A stretch of DNA of 50,343 nucleotides. It comes from an uncultured Eubacteriales bacterium. GTDB lineage: Bacteria; Bacillota; Clostridia; Oscillospirales; Oscillospiraceae. The stretch lies in contig URST01000007.1 of NCBI GenBank assembly GCA_900550585.1, positions 1-50,343 of the forward strand, given 5' to 3'. This document shows positions 19,801-25,204 of the stretch, piece by piece; positions within the stretch are counted from its first letter, which is position 1; each line of letters opens with the position of its first letter. A program made the position numbers and the translations under genes. The notes under the pieces were generated by a model. That model saw nothing but the letters and a program-made list of their open reading frames with translations. It was not told the origin of the DNA and searched no databases.

Positions 19801-19845
19801 CGCCATCACAAGGCACATCAAAAAGCTGACGATGCGTTTTTTCAT
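13816..19845 (-). CDS. Giant MBG/YDG-repeat surface protein with wall-anchor-like C-terminus
   Basis: 2009 residues; ATG 19843-19845 after a GGAGGAAAG site. Signal peptide 1-25 (MKKRIVSFLMCLVMAFSIVPAAAWA). The next several hundred residues hold irregular beta-rich segments and a cysteine-containing stretch (WACSCGLTCDHGG, AYDAGSCPDCGAP) that may bind a metal. The centre carries MBG/YDG-like repeats: LTYTGAxQxLVTxGTAEGGxMQYSLxGVxYS, NAGTYTVxYKVQGDxNHN, VYDGTTTATVTGVTFSGL, TVSGxxxFTIDKA. Near 1700-1790 there is a carboxypeptidase-regulatory/CnaB-like domain (VPDAVVTIRRG, TDTDGRFSLDGMPAGVYNVVVEY). The end reads SPATGD, a hydrophobic helix, then RRRRE, which resembles a divergent LPXTG sorting signal, although a simple membrane tail is possible. 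Likely an adhesin or stalk; the ligand is unknown. Confidence 0.85.
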   Translation of the reverse strand: MKKRIVSFLMCLVMAFSIVPAAAWAEMLPAAQSTADSGGNAADVYANGEDTAARRRAAARNSGPVAEVDGTRYATLQEILDEMEPVEITLLSDVAEDLTVYAATTIDMAGFCITGDIDADDSLTLTNGTVVGQVTVDAADGTFTMTAPAGADAAIDGGLTVNNGSASISGAKVGVKSTLYFDGTDLTITGTDKAVELTAAAGPAGKKFYGAADADGDTAAEAVFAGDTYTVNGAAAKKLSSRQVGGEPAPEPPTLTLDRETANGTAGGAPVTFTVTYTGTDDLKAYVQNNSDDKFTVTQTDNGGGTYTISVKISAETPAGEYTFYVHEVNNAFVQAKAVITVAAHRHSFQPVSGQSEWACSCGLTCDHGGTSGFAYDAGSCPDCGAPAVAQTALQSVEGNPWRQFADLQDALNADRDGSYTLRLLAEVSGDYTVDGTRYTGIDLNGHSIRGTVTVTGGDYEVSFSRTNDTDIVEKVIAHAGAKFATPAKPAVIGTLELAEGATWENIVSSPRNPGYKVYTAYPNDLTKYTWYAPADEQLANTTKLTNVTIERLPITSKNLYLKVNGKNVSSVDRGTTVQLCAYCNTKNADVTFYIQKEGSETPITLTDPTYEKISSSWYYVSKHVFTETGRYTIWFTAVKDGYTVQSSSKTLKVNQPSIPTDQINAPAAVTGLTYTGAAQELVTAGSVDAKYGMMQYSLSRSSGYSTDIPTGTNAGTYRVYYKVIGINGYKDSTPKAVSVTIAPKELTVAGVTIAPKVYDGTTTATVTGVTFSGLQGSDTLLNDLNYTTTAAFDSADAGSGRTVTGTVTLDRSVKNYTLPNGSYTQPGCAIQQAAVTAPTPVELTIINGAVREYTIALPALPALESPRTYGDTTCAQPSVSLNEGYTATAVLDSAANEVKLLVTATGNTEGAVGTIKVTVTTNNYTPITLTVNVTAAAKRPLTPIGLAAGDITYGQTLRDSVLGYNGEYGGMRYNGELVQGTLCWKDDTIKPDKAGMYTGDWVFTPTGDDAYLYEETTGTADVQVNKAQFTNVSVRQVGTLTYNGQPQTAVVKTAATSVDGISGTFGFSTKNGIGTAYHSAVPAFTDAGKHTVYYIVYDVVNWNYEYYRGEFTVTIEPKEVTATVTVPGAPFIYNNGTAIEPTVEVYDNGTLIPASEYTVSYKNNTEAGEATVTVTDNPGGNYIVSGSTTFTIDRAASSVTEAPAANALTYTGAQQALVTDGTAEGGAMQYSLNGVDYSDAVPTGTNAGTYTVWYKVQGDSNHNDTEPRSVTVTIEPKTVEAAVTVSDGPFIYNGGKWEPAVTVRDGETVIDPAEYTVSYDRNTNAGEAAVIVTDNPGGNYTVSGTASFTIDKADAQLTGHSTAGTLTYTGAEQALAAAGTAEGGTMQYSLDGVHYSADIPTGRLPGTYTVYYKVQGDQNHNSTDTWSLTAAIDKAELTNVSVSAPALAYNGKAQTPAVTVTADTADGSPVTVTYSEEENGTYTASVPSYGAVGSYTLYYRLTAANHEPVSGSLSVSVDKGTLTVPDITVDVTNGAAVDYTVDLQAALDAVLPAGCVFGRLRYGGLHVTDAQGYCDMLRTNVSRKGALTLAVNAVDSTAEGDAAVVTAFVESDNYQDITVTVRLRAVNKLIPTGTPSLSSRFLTGGQRLDTITLSGIMAAEGKVVRGTFTWAEPYLCPAVGRYTATWVFTPDDTDRYAVVTGTADITVTAPAEPVYTVSGEVKGIDLTDSTRPGAPVPDAVVTIRRGLEIIGGWKTTDTDGRFSLDGMPAGVYNVVVEYNDRIVTRMVTLVDHNVTGLLVEIPRQDVNSELTIRSASGLTDGAIVGGLDDEAARRFSGVDSDSLSVSMELREVPANSGDPIQKALRDRADGMKLRFVDMAMTLTENGVSSGLTQTDTLLEIILSYDTSLSGVTVLRSGSGKFEPRGLTGSEAEGYYVDKANGRIHIFTRQMTTYAIGYAVSGTKPDSTPSIRDTTSPATGDAGLAVYAVMALSSCTGAALLLRRRREHA

Positions 19846-19908
19846 GCTCTCTTTCCTCCGTTCATCTGCCGTTTTCTCTCGTCCTGCCTGTGTATCTCTA
19901 TCTTTTTT

Positions 19909-19936
19909 ATTTTACTGCTCCGGCGGCGTTTGTTAA
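19909..19936 (-). promoter_or_regulatory. Candidate promoter of the MBG-repeat protein gene
   Basis: TTAACA (19931-19936) and TAAAAT (19909-19914) on the minus strand with a 16-base spacer. Both boxes are imperfect. It lies about 65 bases before the start codon and is divergent from the dapF promoter. Confidence 0.45.
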
Positions 19937-19981
19937 TCGTTCCGAAGTATGACCCGGCATTTTCCGCTCCGGAACGGCGGC

Positions 19982-20010
19982 TTGCTTTTTCCGCCCGTCT
20001 GCCGTATACT
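19982..20010 (+). promoter_or_regulatory. Promoter of dapF
   Basis: TTGCTT (19982-19987), a 17-base spacer and TATACT (20005-20010). Transcription would begin near 20017, which supports the downstream TTG start rather than the longer open frame beginning at 19930. Confidence 0.65.
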
Positions 20011-20070
20011 GGGTGGGAAACAATGTGCCGGGGACGCGGCGTCCCCGCCCGCGGAAAGGAGCTGACGAGC

Positions 20071-20928
20071 TTGCAATTCTGGAAAATGAACGGCGCCGGC
20101 AATGACTTTGTGATCGTGGACAACCGCCGGAGCATGCTGCCCGATGAGGCGTGGCCGGAGATCGCCCGCACCCTGTGTGAGCGGCACCTGTCCATCGGTG
20201 CGGACGGTCTGATGGTGGTGGACACGTCCGACAGGGCGGACTACCGGATGCGCTACTACAACTCCGACGGGTCGCTGGGGGAGATGTGCGGCAACGGCGC
20301 GCGCTGCATCTGCCGCTACGGCTATGAGAACGGGCTGGCAGGCGAGGTGCAGACCGTGGAGACCACCGCCGGGCTGGTCACCGGCTGGCGGCTGGATCAG
20401 CGGAACTACCGCATCCGGCTGAACGATCCCTCCGTCATCCGGCTGGACGCCGCCGCCCACATCGGCGGCACAGTCTATGCCGCGCCCTATGTGGAGCTGG
20501 GGGATCCCGGCCTGCCCCACGTCGCCGTGGAGGTGCCGGGGCTGGCGGACTGTGACCGGCAGACGCTGCGGGAGCTGGGGCGGCGGCTGCGGTACTATGA
20601 GGGCTATCCCAAGGGGGCCAACGTGAATTTCTACGAGGTCGTCGGCCCGGACCATGTGCGGGAGCTGACCTACGAGCGGGGCGTGGAGGACTTCACCTAC
20701 GCCTGCGGCACCGGCACCGGCTCCGTGGTCACGGTGCTGACGCTGCTGGGCCGGGTGTCCGGCCAGAACGTGCGGGTGGATATGCCCGGCGGACAACTGA
20801 CGGTGGACGTGGTGTGCGACGGCCCGCGGGTGACCGATCTGTACCTCACCGGCCCCACCAACATCGTGTGCAGGGGCGAGGCCACCGACGAGGACTGCCG
20901 CTTCTGCGCGGCGGACGGAACTGAATAA
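20071..20928 (+). CDS. dapF: Diaminopimelate epimerase
   Basis: 285 residues. It interconverts LL- and meso-diaminopimelate in lysine and peptidoglycan synthesis. The start is taken as TTG 20071 because GGAAAGGAG lies 9 bases before it and the family N-terminus follows at once (QFWKMNGAGNDFVIVDN). The longer frame from 19930 would begin upstream of the predicted promoter. The two catalytic cysteines are present: Cys73 in MCGNGARC and about Cys212 in YACGTGTGS. Substrate-binding YYNSDGS and NVNFYEV segments are also seen. Length fits the family (about 275). It is convergent with lysA, the next enzyme of the pathway, and shares a terminator with it. Confidence 0.95.
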   Translation: MQFWKMNGAGNDFVIVDNRRSMLPDEAWPEIARTLCERHLSIGADGLMVVDTSDRADYRMRYYNSDGSLGEMCGNGARCICRYGYENGLAGEVQTVETTAGLVTGWRLDQRNYRIRLNDPSVIRLDAAAHIGGTVYAAPYVELGDPGLPHVAVEVPGLADCDRQTLRELGRRLRYYEGYPKGANVNFYEVVGPDHVRELTYERGVEDFTYACGTGTGSVVTVLTLLGRVSGQNVRVDMPGGQLTVDVVCDGPRVTDLYLTGPTNIVCRGEATDEDCRFCAADGTE

Positions 20929-20967
20929 AAAAGGAGCGGCAGTCCGGCTGGACTGCTGCTCCTTTTT
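20928..20967. terminator. Bidirectional terminator between dapF and lysA
   Basis: AAAAAGGAGCGGCAGTCC pairs with GGACTGCTGCTCCTTTTT around a GGCT loop (one G-U pair), with A/T tracts on both sides. It overlaps the dapF stop codon and lies 11 bases from the lysA stop. Confidence 0.85.
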
Positions 20968-20978
20968 GTGTATGCCCG

Positions 20979-22286
20979 TCACACATCCCGGGCACACAGG
21001 TCTGCCGGCGTCTCCCGGCGGACGGCCACATAGCTCTCGCCGTCACGGAGCATCACCACCGGCGGCATGGGCAGCCGGTTGTAGTGGGAGGCCATGGAAA
21101 AGTTGTAGGCTCCTGTGGTGCATACCGCCACGATGTCGCCGCGTCCCACAGAGGCCGGCAGCATCACATGCTCCTGGATGATGTCGCCGCTTTCGCAGCA
21201 GCGGCCCACCACAGAGGCCTCCAGCTCCCGCGGCTCCGTCATCTTGTCGGCGGGCAGGCAGGTGTAGCCGGCGCGGTACAGGGCGAATCGGGGGTTATCC
21301 GCCATGCCGCCGTCTACGGATACATAGTTCTTATAGCCGGGGATCTTCTTCACCGTGCCGCAGGTGTACAGCGTCATGCCTGCCGCCGCCACGATGCTGC
21401 GGCCCGGCTCCATGTGGATCTCCGGCATCCGGATATCCAGCCGGGCACAGGCGGCTCTGACAGCCGCCGCCACGCGGCCCACCGTATCGTCGATGTCCAG
21501 CTCCGGGTCGCCGGCCAGATAGCGGACGCCGTAGCCGCCGCCCAGGTCCAGCTGCCGCGCCGTATAGCCGTGCTTATCCCGCATGGACGCAATGAACGTC
21601 AGCATGATCTCCGCCGCGCGCTCAAAGACCTCCGCATCGAATATCTGGGAGCCGATGTGGCAGTGGAAGCCCACCAGCGCCACATGGGGCTGAGCCAGCG
21701 TATAGCAGGTGATCTCCTCCGCCTGCCCCGTTTCGATGGCGCTGCCGAACTTGCTGTCCACCCGGCCGGTGGACACCGCCTCGAAGGTGTGGGGGTCGAT
21801 GCCCGGTGACAGGCGCAGCAGCACCTTCTGCCGCAGGCCGCGGCGGGCGGCCTCCGCCTCGATGGCGCGTATCTCCTCGGCGTTGTCCGCCACGAAGTAC
21901 CCCACGCGGCTGTCCATGCCGTAGGCAATGTCGGCGTCCGTTTTGTTGTTGCCGTGGAAGTAGGCGTCCCGCAGGTCGTACCCCGCCTGAAGCGCGGTGT
22001 ATATCTCGCCGGAGGACACCACGTCGATGCCCATGCCCTCCTCGCGCATGATCTCGTACAGCCGCTTGAAGCAGCAGGCTTTTCCCGCGTACAGCGGGCG
22101 GCCGTCGGGGCCGAAGTGCCTGCGGAAGGCCGCCTGATACAGCCGGCACCGGCGGCAGATGTCCGCCTCATCCATCAGGTACAGCGGCGTACCGTACCGG
22201 GCCGCCAGCGCCGCCGTGTCCTGCCCGGCAAAGTACAGGTGCCCGTTGTCCCCGACGGTGATGTTATTGTGCAGCATTTCTGCCAT
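20979..22286 (-). CDS. lysA: Diaminopimelate decarboxylase
   Basis: 435 residues; PLP-dependent, fold type III; makes L-lysine from meso-diaminopimelate. The PLP lysine is Lys69 in LYAGKACC. Other family motifs are GFHCHIGSQI, LDLGGGYGVRY, EPGRSIVAAAG, CCESGDI and GAYNFSMASHYN. The start at 22284-22286 follows GGAGGAAACGCCT. The gene begins inside the end of the upstream membrane-protein gene (23-base overlap), indicating translational coupling to a C39-like protein and a membrane protein. It faces dapF across a shared terminator, so the last two lysine/DAP steps are neighbours but on opposite strands. Confidence 0.95.
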   Translation of the reverse strand: MAEMLHNNITVGDNGHLYFAGQDTAALAARYGTPLYLMDEADICRRCRLYQAAFRRHFGPDGRPLYAGKACCFKRLYEIMREEGMGIDVVSSGEIYTALQAGYDLRDAYFHGNNKTDADIAYGMDSRVGYFVADNAEEIRAIEAEAARRGLRQKVLLRLSPGIDPHTFEAVSTGRVDSKFGSAIETGQAEEITCYTLAQPHVALVGFHCHIGSQIFDAEVFERAAEIMLTFIASMRDKHGYTARQLDLGGGYGVRYLAGDPELDIDDTVGRVAAAVRAACARLDIRMPEIHMEPGRSIVAAAGMTLYTCGTVKKIPGYKNYVSVDGGMADNPRFALYRAGYTCLPADKMTEPRELEASVVGRCCESGDIIQEHVMLPASVGRGDIVAVCTTGAYNFSMASHYNRLPMPPVVMLRDGESYVAVRRETPADLCARDV

Positions 22287-22746
22287 AGGCGTTTCCTCCT
22301 TTGTAAGAGGACAGCTCTGCCAGCGTCATGCCGTACTTGCTCTCCAGCACGCGGCAGAACTTCTCTTTGTCCATAAAGTCGCGGTATTGGCGGACGAACC
22401 GCTGGTACAGCACCACGCGGTCCCGGCTGCCCCGCAGGAACATGACCACGCCCAGCACCAGGCAGATGCCCGCCGCACAGGCGCCCACCGGGAGGGTCCG
22501 CCACGCCAGATAGGCCGTCAGGGCCGAGGAGAGCAGCAGGATGACCAGCAGCGGTATCCAGCGCCCGGTCAGCAGACGCCGGTGATCCTGCCGGGAGTAC
22601 ACACCGCCGTCCGCCATGGCGCCGGAAAAGGGGATGTAGACCGTGAACATCTCCAGCGCCTTGACGATGCTGTACGCCACGCCGAAATAGGCGGTCAGGC
22701 ACAGAAGAATGATCCGCGTTGCCGCAAGCAGTCCCGTACCCGTCAT
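22264..22746 (-). CDS. Membrane protein of unknown function
   Basis: 160 residues from ATG 22744-22746, which overlaps the stop of the upstream C39-like gene (ATGA arrangement). A longer in-frame extension to 22842 lies inside that gene and is rejected. Three hydrophobic segments are visible: AATRIILLCLTAYFGVAYSIV, IPLLVILLLSSALTAYLAW and ACAAGICLVLGVVMFL. A basic, helical cytoplasmic tail follows (RGSRDRVVLYQRFVRQYRDF, then DKEKFCRVLESKYGM). No family was recognised. Its overlap with both neighbours suggests co-translation with the C39-like protein and LysA. Confidence 0.75.
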   Translation of the reverse strand: MTGTGLLAATRIILLCLTAYFGVAYSIVKALEMFTVYIPFSGAMADGGVYSRQDHRRLLTGRWIPLLVILLLSSALTAYLAWRTLPVGACAAGICLVLGVVMFLRGSRDRVVLYQRFVRQYRDFMDKEKFCRVLESKYGMTLAELSSYKGGNAYGRNAAQ

Positions 22747-23348
22747 GTCCGCGCCCTCAGACCCACGGCCTGCATGCCCTGCTCCCGGTGGCGCTCCCAC
22801 ATGGTGCGGCGGGGGTAGGACACCACACCGTTGTTGTCCCACGGGTCGTTGCAGATGTAGTGCTCCTCATCGTAGCCCACCAGCAGCAGGCAGTGCTCGT
22901 TGGACACCCACATGAACGGCTGACCGGAGGGGATCAGCCGGTACCAGGGGCCATTCACGGTGGGGCGCATGTTGATGCTGCACCACAGCAGCACCGGCAT
23001 GCCGTTGTCGATGTACCGGCGGCACAGCTCGTCGATCTCCGTGCTGGTCTCGTCGATCACGTCATACCGCTCGCCTGCTACGCGGCACAACGCCTTGACC
23101 ATCACCGGTGCGTAGCAGCCCAGCGCCTCCGGGTCCCGTGGGTCGCCCACAAAGCACTGGCGCGGGTCGGAGCCCCACAGCTCATCGCCGCGTTTTTCAA
23201 AAACGCCGCGCTCCAGCACATGATCCAGAAAGTCGGGAATGGTCACCGGATAGCCCAGATAGCGCAGCAGCATCACCGCCGAAACGCTCTCGCAGCCGGT
23301 GGGCGCCTGTCCCGACTGGTCCAGATAGGGAACATCGATCTTTTTCAT
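22743..23348 (-). CDS. C39-like cysteine peptidase family protein
   Basis: 201 residues. The papain-like triad of the C39_2/BtrH-type family is visible: Cys19 in APTGCESVSAVMLLRYLG, His152 in NEHCLLLVGYD and Asp168 in CNDPW. There is no signal peptide or membrane segment of its own. The following gene encodes a membrane protein and starts within its stop codon. Proteins of this family cleave peptides or act as acyl/peptidyl transferases; the substrate is not indicated here. The ATG at 23346-23348 lies 15 bases after the antiporter stop. Confidence 0.8.
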   Translation of the reverse strand: MKKIDVPYLDQSGQAPTGCESVSAVMLLRYLGYPVTIPDFLDHVLERGVFEKRGDELWGSDPRQCFVGDPRDPEALGCYAPVMVKALCRVAGERYDVIDETSTEIDELCRRYIDNGMPVLLWCSINMRPTVNGPWYRLIPSGQPFMWVSNEHCLLLVGYDEEHYICNDPWDNNGVVSYPRRTMWERHREQGMQAVGLRART

Positions 23349-23363
23349 ACGCGGCTCCTTCTG

Positions 23364-25055
23364 TCAGATCTTATCCGCCGGCTCCGCGGCGCTGGCGGCG
23401 TATTTTTTCACCGTCAGGCGGTTGAGCACCAGGATCTCCGCGATCACCAGCGCCACGCCGATGGCCAGGGGGATCCACGGCGTCTTCATGATCGCCGCCA
23501 GAATGTAGCAGATCACGCAGTCGGCGCTGACCGTCAGACCGTAGTACATCTGGGTCTTGACGTGATTGATGTGGTTGCACTGGGCGCCGGTGGAGCTCAT
23601 GATGGTGGTGTCGGAGATGGGGGAGCAGTGGTCGCCCATGATGGCGCCGGCGCAGATGGAGGCGATCACGATGACCAGCATGCTGTTGGAGGTGGTATCC
23701 GCGGCGAAGATGGGCACGGCCACGGGGATGAGGATGCCCATGGTGCCCCAGCTGGTGCCGGTGGCGAACGCCAGGATACCGCCCATCAGGAACATGAACA
23801 TGGGGAACAGCGTGGTCAGCGTCTCACGGCCCGCAAAGATGCCCTGCACGAAGGAGGAGACATCCAGCATGCCCACAAAGGCCTTCAGGCCCCAGGCGAA
23901 GGTCAGCACCAGCAGCGCGGGGATCATCAGCTTGAAGCCCTCCACATAGCTGTCCACATAGCCCTTGAAATCCACGATCTTCCGGGGGATGAACATGATG
24001 GCCATCAGCAGAAGCGTCAGCACGCAGCCGAAGCTCAGTGCCAGCGGCGCATCGGTATTGGCGAATATATTGGTGAGGGTCAGGGGAAGGTCGCCCTCCA
24101 GGCAACTGCGGCGGCCCAGGATGACCATGCCCCACACCACGGTGCCGATGAGGCAGAACGTGGGCAGCAGCAGATCCCAGACCGTGCCCTTGGTGCTGGT
24201 CTCAGCCGCCACCTCGGCCTGCACGGCGGCGTAGTCGTCGCCGGTGGTGAACAGATCGCCCTTGGCGGCGTTGGCCTCGTGCTCGTACATGGGGCCGTAA
24301 TCCTTGGCCATCAGGGCCGTGCCGAACACCATCACCAGCGTCAGCAGCGCGTAGAAGTTATAGGGGATCGCCTGCACGAACAGCGTGAAGCCGTTGACCG
24401 TGGTGGTGTACTCATCCGGGATGTAGGACGCCACGGCGGCGGCCCAGGAGCTGATGGGCGCGATGATGCAGATGGGTGCGGCGGTGGCGTCAATCATGTA
24501 GGCCAGCTTGGCGCGGGACACCTTGAACCGGTCGGTAATGGGCATCATGATGGTGCCCACCGTCAGGCAGTTGAAGTAGTCATCCAAAAAGATCAGGCAG
24601 CCCAGCACGGAGGTCATCACCAGCGCGCTTTTCTTGGACTTGATCCAGCGGGCGGCCCAGTCGCCGAAGGCGCGGGAGCCGCCGGAGCGGGCAAACAGGA
24701 TCACGATGGTGCCCAGCAGCACATCGAAGAAGAATATCTTCAGGTCGATGTTGTCCATCAGCGTCAGGAACAGTGTTTCAAACACGCCCCAGGGGTCGAA
24801 ATTCGTCACCAGCATGGCGCCCACAAGGCAGCCCGCAAACAGGGAGGAATAGACCTCCTTCGTCAAAAACGCCAGCACGATGGCCACCAGCGGCGGCAGC
24901 AGCGCCCAGGCGGTGCCGGCGAAATGCGGCGCGCCGTCGGCGCCGTCACCGGCGGCAAGCGCAAAGGTGCCCAACAGAAAGACCGCTGCCAGCATCACAA
25001 GCGCGAGCACCAGCGTCCGTCTGAAAGGCCGTTTTCTGCCTAAAGACTTCCTCAT
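23364..25055 (-). CDS. NhaC-family Na+/H+ antiporter-like transporter
   Basis: 563 residues from ATG 25053-25055 (GAGAGG site). The longer open frame to 25151 runs through the leader inverted repeat and is rejected. About 12 hydrophobic segments are present. The repeated halves of the NhaC family show as SVLGCLIFLDDYFNCLTVGTIM and FATGTSWGTMGILIPVAVPIF, and MGDHCSPISDTTIMSSTGA is a family hallmark. NhaC relatives exchange protons or sodium, some together with organic or amino acids; the substrate cannot be read. It follows the regulator gene 25193-27037 on the same strand and has its own promoter and a leader inverted repeat, so that regulator is the likely controller. Confidence 0.88.
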   Translation of the reverse strand: MRKSLGRKRPFRRTLVLALVMLAAVFLLGTFALAAGDGADGAPHFAGTAWALLPPLVAIVLAFLTKEVYSSLFAGCLVGAMLVTNFDPWGVFETLFLTLMDNIDLKIFFFDVLLGTIVILFARSGGSRAFGDWAARWIKSKKSALVMTSVLGCLIFLDDYFNCLTVGTIMMPITDRFKVSRAKLAYMIDATAAPICIIAPISSWAAAVASYIPDEYTTTVNGFTLFVQAIPYNFYALLTLVMVFGTALMAKDYGPMYEHEANAAKGDLFTTGDDYAAVQAEVAAETSTKGTVWDLLLPTFCLIGTVVWGMVILGRRSCLEGDLPLTLTNIFANTDAPLALSFGCVLTLLLMAIMFIPRKIVDFKGYVDSYVEGFKLMIPALLVLTFAWGLKAFVGMLDVSSFVQGIFAGRETLTTLFPMFMFLMGGILAFATGTSWGTMGILIPVAVPIFAADTTSNSMLVIVIASICAGAIMGDHCSPISDTTIMSSTGAQCNHINHVKTQMYYGLTVSADCVICYILAAIMKTPWIPLAIGVALVIAEILVLNRLTVKKYAASAAEPADKI

Positions 25056-25120
25056 AATGCGTACCTCTCTTTCACATACACAAGTCGTTTTGCAGGCGCG
25101 GACTGCCCACACCCGATCCA

Positions 25121-25152
25121 TATGCGGCAGCAGGTATCCTGCATGCCGCATA
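25121..25152. promoter_or_regulatory. Inverted repeat in the NhaC leader (operator candidate)
   Basis: ATGCGGCAGCAGG (25122-25134) faces CCTGCATGCCGCAT (25138-25151) across a 3-base centre, differing by one extra base. It lies about 17-48 bases after the predicted start of transcription. It could bind the Fis-type HTH of the neighbouring regulator or fold as an RNA hairpin; there is no T-tract, so a terminator is unlikely. Confidence 0.55.
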
Positions 25153-25175
25153 CCCGGCCGCCGCTCCTGCCCTGC

Positions 25176-25204
25176 ATTGTAGGTATCTATGCTCAGTTTG
25201 TCAA
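25176..25204 (-). promoter_or_regulatory. Sigma-A promoter of the NhaC-like gene
   Basis: TTGACA (25199-25204) and TACAAT (25176-25181) on the minus strand, spacer 17. The -35 box overlaps the last codons of the regulator gene. No GG-N10-GC sigma-54 element was seen in this interval. Confidence 0.75.

Noticed and set aside
19930..20070. N-terminal extension of dapF from an ATG at 19930
   Set aside because: It begins upstream of the predicted promoter and lacks a ribosome site; the family N-terminus starts at TTG 20071 after GGAAAGGAG.
22719..25043. 774-codon plus-strand open frame opposite the C39-like and NhaC-like genes
   Set aside because: Low-complexity His/Gln/Asp-rich shadow of two well-supported genes.
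25056..25192. Sigma-54 promoter before the NhaC-like gene
   Set aside because: No GG-N10-GC element fits; a good sigma-A promoter is present instead.
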